Source of the DNA: Salvator merianae | Taxonomy: Eukaryota; Chordata; Lepidosauria; Squamata; Teiidae | Length of the DNA stretch: 64,000 nt | Direction of reading: 5' to 3' | Assembly (NCBI GenBank): GCA_003586115.2 | Contig: QVOM02000042.1 | Coordinates: 77,605,636 to 77,669,635, forward strand | In this document: piece by piece, positions 61,000-64,000 of the stretch | Layout: each line of letters starts with the position of its first letter | Numbering within the stretch: the first letter of the stretch is position 1 | Notes under the pieces: generated by a model | Database searches by the model: none | Told to the model about the DNA's origin: nothing | Seen by the model: the letters and a program-made list of their open reading frames with translations, nothing else | Position numbers and translations under genes: made by a program

Positions 61000-61900
61000 G
61001 TTCTATTCCCTGACATCTCAGTGTAGGATTCAACAAATTAAAAGTATAAAAGCAATATAAAAAGTGATTAAAATAGTGTAGTATCCAGGGGAGGCACAGA
61101 ACTGCCTCTTCTTTCCAAGACACGCGCCAAGAGGTGCATCTTTATCAATCACCTGAATGTATAAAGTGATAGTGCTTCTCACACCTCTGAGGAAAGGTTT
61201 TTCCACAGCTTGGGGTCTGTTACAGAGAAGTCTGTTTCGTGGGTCCCCATGCCTTTAGCTTCCAAGAGTGGTGGTGCTGCCAAGAAAGCCTCCTCAGCAT
61301 ATCTTAATACATAGGCAAATCTGTATAGGAGGAGGTGCTCATTTGGGTATTTGGGACTGAAGTCATTTAAGGCTAAGACTGATATGGTATACATTTGACC
61401 AGCAGTGTCATTAGTTGTCTTACTGCTATATTCTGCATTAGTTGCAGCTTCCAAACAGTATTTGAGGACAGCCCCACATATAGTGAATTACAGTAGTCCA
61501 GTCTGAAAATTTAGAGAGCATGGACTAATGTGACCAAACTGCTATGTCCAGAAAAGGCCATAGCTGTTGAACCTACCATAGTGAAGCTTCAAGTGATGGA
61601 GATGAATCCAAGAGTACCTCTGGATTGCATACCTATCTCTTCCAGAGGAGTGGAGCTCCATCAAGAACAGAGTATTTGCCTACTTCATGGATTGGAGAGA
61701 CTGTGACACAGTAAAGTTCATTTTGTGTGCATTCAGCTTCAGTTTATTGGTTCACACCTAGCCCGTTGCTACCTTCAGGTAAGAGTCAAGCACCTGAACT
61801 ACCTTTCTTGAATTAGATGGAATAGATAGATTGGATGCGGTGTCTGCCACATACTTATAGCACTTCATTGCAGTAATGGTATCCTGGTGATGGTTCCCAG
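61000..61900. repeat. Unnamed interspersed repeat, family B long copy
   Basis: Starts with the family B A-rich pattern ('attaaaagtataaaagcaat') and continues with 'gtgaattacagtagtccagtctg' and 'catggactaatgtgacc'. I recognise these as a recurring theme of reptile interspersed repeats but cannot name the family. No convincing protein. Confidence 0.4.
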
Positions 61901-63184
61901 CAGCTTCATATACATGGTAAAAAGCATGGAAGATCCGATCAAACCACATAGACAAAGGGATTGGAATCAAATTTTCAGTGTCAAAGAAGACACTGTTACC
62001 CTGCAGATGTGGGATTATTTGCAAACATAGTTGAGGATTGTGATTTCTTGGCAGAGGTGATGAAGAGGTGGCATGACTTTGCATTTTGGAAAAACAATCC
62101 TCAAAGGATTGTGAATACTTTGCAAAATTTGGATATGAAGATTGCTGTCTGTTTATTACTGTGGACAACTGAACATGGTAGTACTAAGTTAACCATGACT
62201 TTAAAATTATATTAACCCAATTTCACACAAGCAAAACCTATTCTGGAATAACAATGTATGCCATTCTTGAGCTGATTTCCATGTTATCCTTTGTAGAATT
62301 ACCTGTACACTCTTAGGGTTTCATGTTACCATGGGCAATTAATTTTTTTAATCTCTAGAAAGCCAGCTGTTTATATTAACTCCATTCCTTGGTGGCACTG
62401 TGAATGTTCTTAAAGAACAGTGATAGAAAAACAATGACCTCCTGATAGTTGCAGTTATTTCGCTTGATGTAGCTGAAATCAAAATCTATTTAAAAATTGT
62501 TTGTAATTTTAAATATGTATATCAGATATTCTATTGGAAAAATCTAACAGTTTTGGTAGGTAAAAGTGCTTAAATCTCTTAAACTTTTTACAGTGAAATC
62601 CTGTTTGTACCTTAATCTCTTTAAGTGCAGTGGGATTTATTTACAGGTAAGTGTTTAAGGTTGCAGTGGCAGTTACTGATTTTTTAGCACCTTTCCTAAC
62701 TTTTATGTTTTTTAAAATGCAGTAATAGGAACTGCATTCAGTATTCTGAATGTTGTGGTTATATAATAGTATGATTACTGGTCTGTTTTTAAAAACATTT
62801 AAAGTTCCAAAGCTAAGCATTTAAAGAGTTCTAGTCAGCTAATATGGTAATTGCTTCCAGTGTTTTCTTTTTTTCAGAATTCTCATTTAGTCTAACATTC
62901 ATGACAAATAAAAGAAGCAGGGTAATATGAGACAGTAATTCCTATTTATAATAAGTTCTCTGCTAATCATTATGATAAGCACAGTTTATCCTGTTTGTTC
63001 TTAGGCTACGTTAGCCTTTTCCAGCATTCCTGAGAGTTTCAGGAAAGGTAAATCAACAAAACCAGACATCTACTAGATACGAAAAAGCATAAATCCAAAT
63101 AGATTAGTTATATCTTTTATTTTTGGAACTTGACAGGTATTGGCTTTATAACTGTCCTGTTCCAATTATCCATTTATAGATCCA

Positions 63185-63965
63185 GTTAGAGCATAAGAAC
63201 ATAAGAGCAGCCTTACTGGATTAGGCCACGGCCCATCTCGTTCAGCATTCTGTTTCACACAGTGGCCCACCAATTGCTTCTGGGCACTCTCAAGCAGAAT
63301 AAAAAGGCACATCCTTCACTGTCAGAGTAGCGCACTTCAAACGATGGAAGTCTTACAGGATTCCAGGAGAAGAAGAGCAAAAAAGAATCTGGAAGCAGAA
63401 AGTCACTCTCATAGAGAGGTTTATTTGCTTGGTCCAAAAATAAAATTTACAAGGCATGCTTCGACAATATCATAAGCAATGAAGGGAAGGAAGGAAGGAT
63501 GGACGGATGGATGGATGGATGGACAATGGACAGGTACACAGACACAAAAGTCTACCAATCATAGGACAGACATTGCTCTGCTGATTCAGCATAGCAACAC
63601 AGCAGGTGTCTCCTTATGTAAATTGGTAATTGACTAAGGTCATGCTGACATTAGGTTATGGTCACTATGCCCTTTGCATATTCTGACATTCACCTGCTCT
63701 TGACTCCCTGCAAATGGATTTTACAGACATCCTGCCTGTTTTTCCAACCTGGAGGCAGTACCTGGGCATCCATGCTAGTAGCCATTGATACACCTCACTA
63801 CCATGAATCTGTCCAATCCATTCTTAAAGCTATCCAGGCTGACTGCTGTCACTACCCCTTCCGGTAATAAATTCCATTGACTGATGACCCTCTGGGTGAA
63901 AAAATACTTCCCCTTGTCAGTCCTAACTCTCCCAGTTGAAAGTCTAAAACATAAAATCCTCATTC
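63185..63965 (-). mobile_element. CR1/L3-type LINE 3' end, antisense, interrupted
   Basis: 63185-63290 is the reverse complement of the CR1 3' tail (cataagaacataagagcagc, then 'ttactggattaggccac', 'agtggcccaccaattgctt'). 63700-63965 is the reverse complement of the ORF2 end; the minus frame at 63963-63775 contains KYFFTQRVISQWNLLPEGVV. Between them about 63310-63540 does not match and includes a simple repeat, so a later insertion splits the copy. It matches the + copy at 39330-39659 closely in order. Confidence 0.85.
63482..63523. repeat. (GGAA)n/(GGAT)n microsatellite
   Basis: ggaaggaaggaaggat passes into four or five ggat units. Confidence 0.9.
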
Positions 63966-64000
63966 AAAAGAAGGAAAGCAGAAAAAAAGGAGAGGAAAAA

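Larger units (their letters stand above)
54783..64000 (+). other. TNKS: TNKS intron 3, runs off the window
   Basis: At least 9.2 kb, donor visible, acceptor outside. It carries repeat tails, an antisense L1 3' end, a satellite-like tract near 59.3-60.5 kb, a CR1 fragment with an inverted junction, an unnamed repeat (about 61000-61900) and an antisense CR1 3' end. 56650-58850 and 62220-63170 look unique and AT-rich, with nothing recognised. Confidence 0.8.

Noticed and set aside
54783..64000. TNKS exon 4 within the window
   Set aside because: No frame carries the expected continuation (EYKKDELLEAA and the cluster 2 repeats).

Overview
The window is vertebrate nuclear DNA, most likely from a squamate reptile (lizard, gecko or snake). 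The main reasons are a BovB (RTE-clade) LINE with its own target-site duplication, SINE fragments with the 3' tail typical of Sauria SINEs, and CR1/L3-, L2- and squamate-type L1 LINE remnants side by side. There are no bacterial or phage genes, no operons, no CRISPR array and no genuine tRNA or rRNA gene. I cannot name the species.

One protein-coding gene is certain: the 5' part of TNKS (tankyrase-1) on the + strand. A CpG-rich, TATA-less promoter lies just before 44712. Exon 1 (44712-45276) encodes the low-complexity His/Pro/Ser head and the first ankyrin repeat. Exon 2 (50913-51137) and exon 3 (54687-54782) continue ankyrin repeat cluster 1. All three junctions are phase 1 with GT-AG borders. 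Together they give 295 complete codons. Intron 3 runs off the right edge, so the remaining ankyrin clusters, the SAM domain and the PARP catalytic domain lie outside.

Positions 1-44 kb are intergenic and repeat-rich. In order they hold an inverted repeat (481-629), two divergent copies of one DNA transposon (681-1295 and 6760-7080), a degenerate minisatellite (8495-8760), a CpG-rich promoter-like segment (about 9230-10340) with no recognisable gene, SINE remnants, and a GC-rich foldback (13251-13471). These are followed by MITE-like elements with a shared terminal motif, a 1.75-kb foldback element with an 88-bp-arm hairpin (19085-20834), an L1 3' end (about 20870-22200), a mariner/pogo-like MITE (22923-23352), BovB (31971-33313), another foldback (about 36480-37440), CR1 (37500-39659), L2-like (about 39950-41205) and an L1 3' end (43080-43452).

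The TNKS introns hold two non-autonomous hAT-like elements with 7/8-matching 8-bp target duplications, a 105-bp-arm foldback in intron 2, and antisense L1 and CR1 3' ends in intron 3. I see no undescribed multi-gene system. The most unusual feature is the number of long, well-paired inverted repeats in one 64-kb stretch, followed by the orphan CpG-rich promoter candidate.
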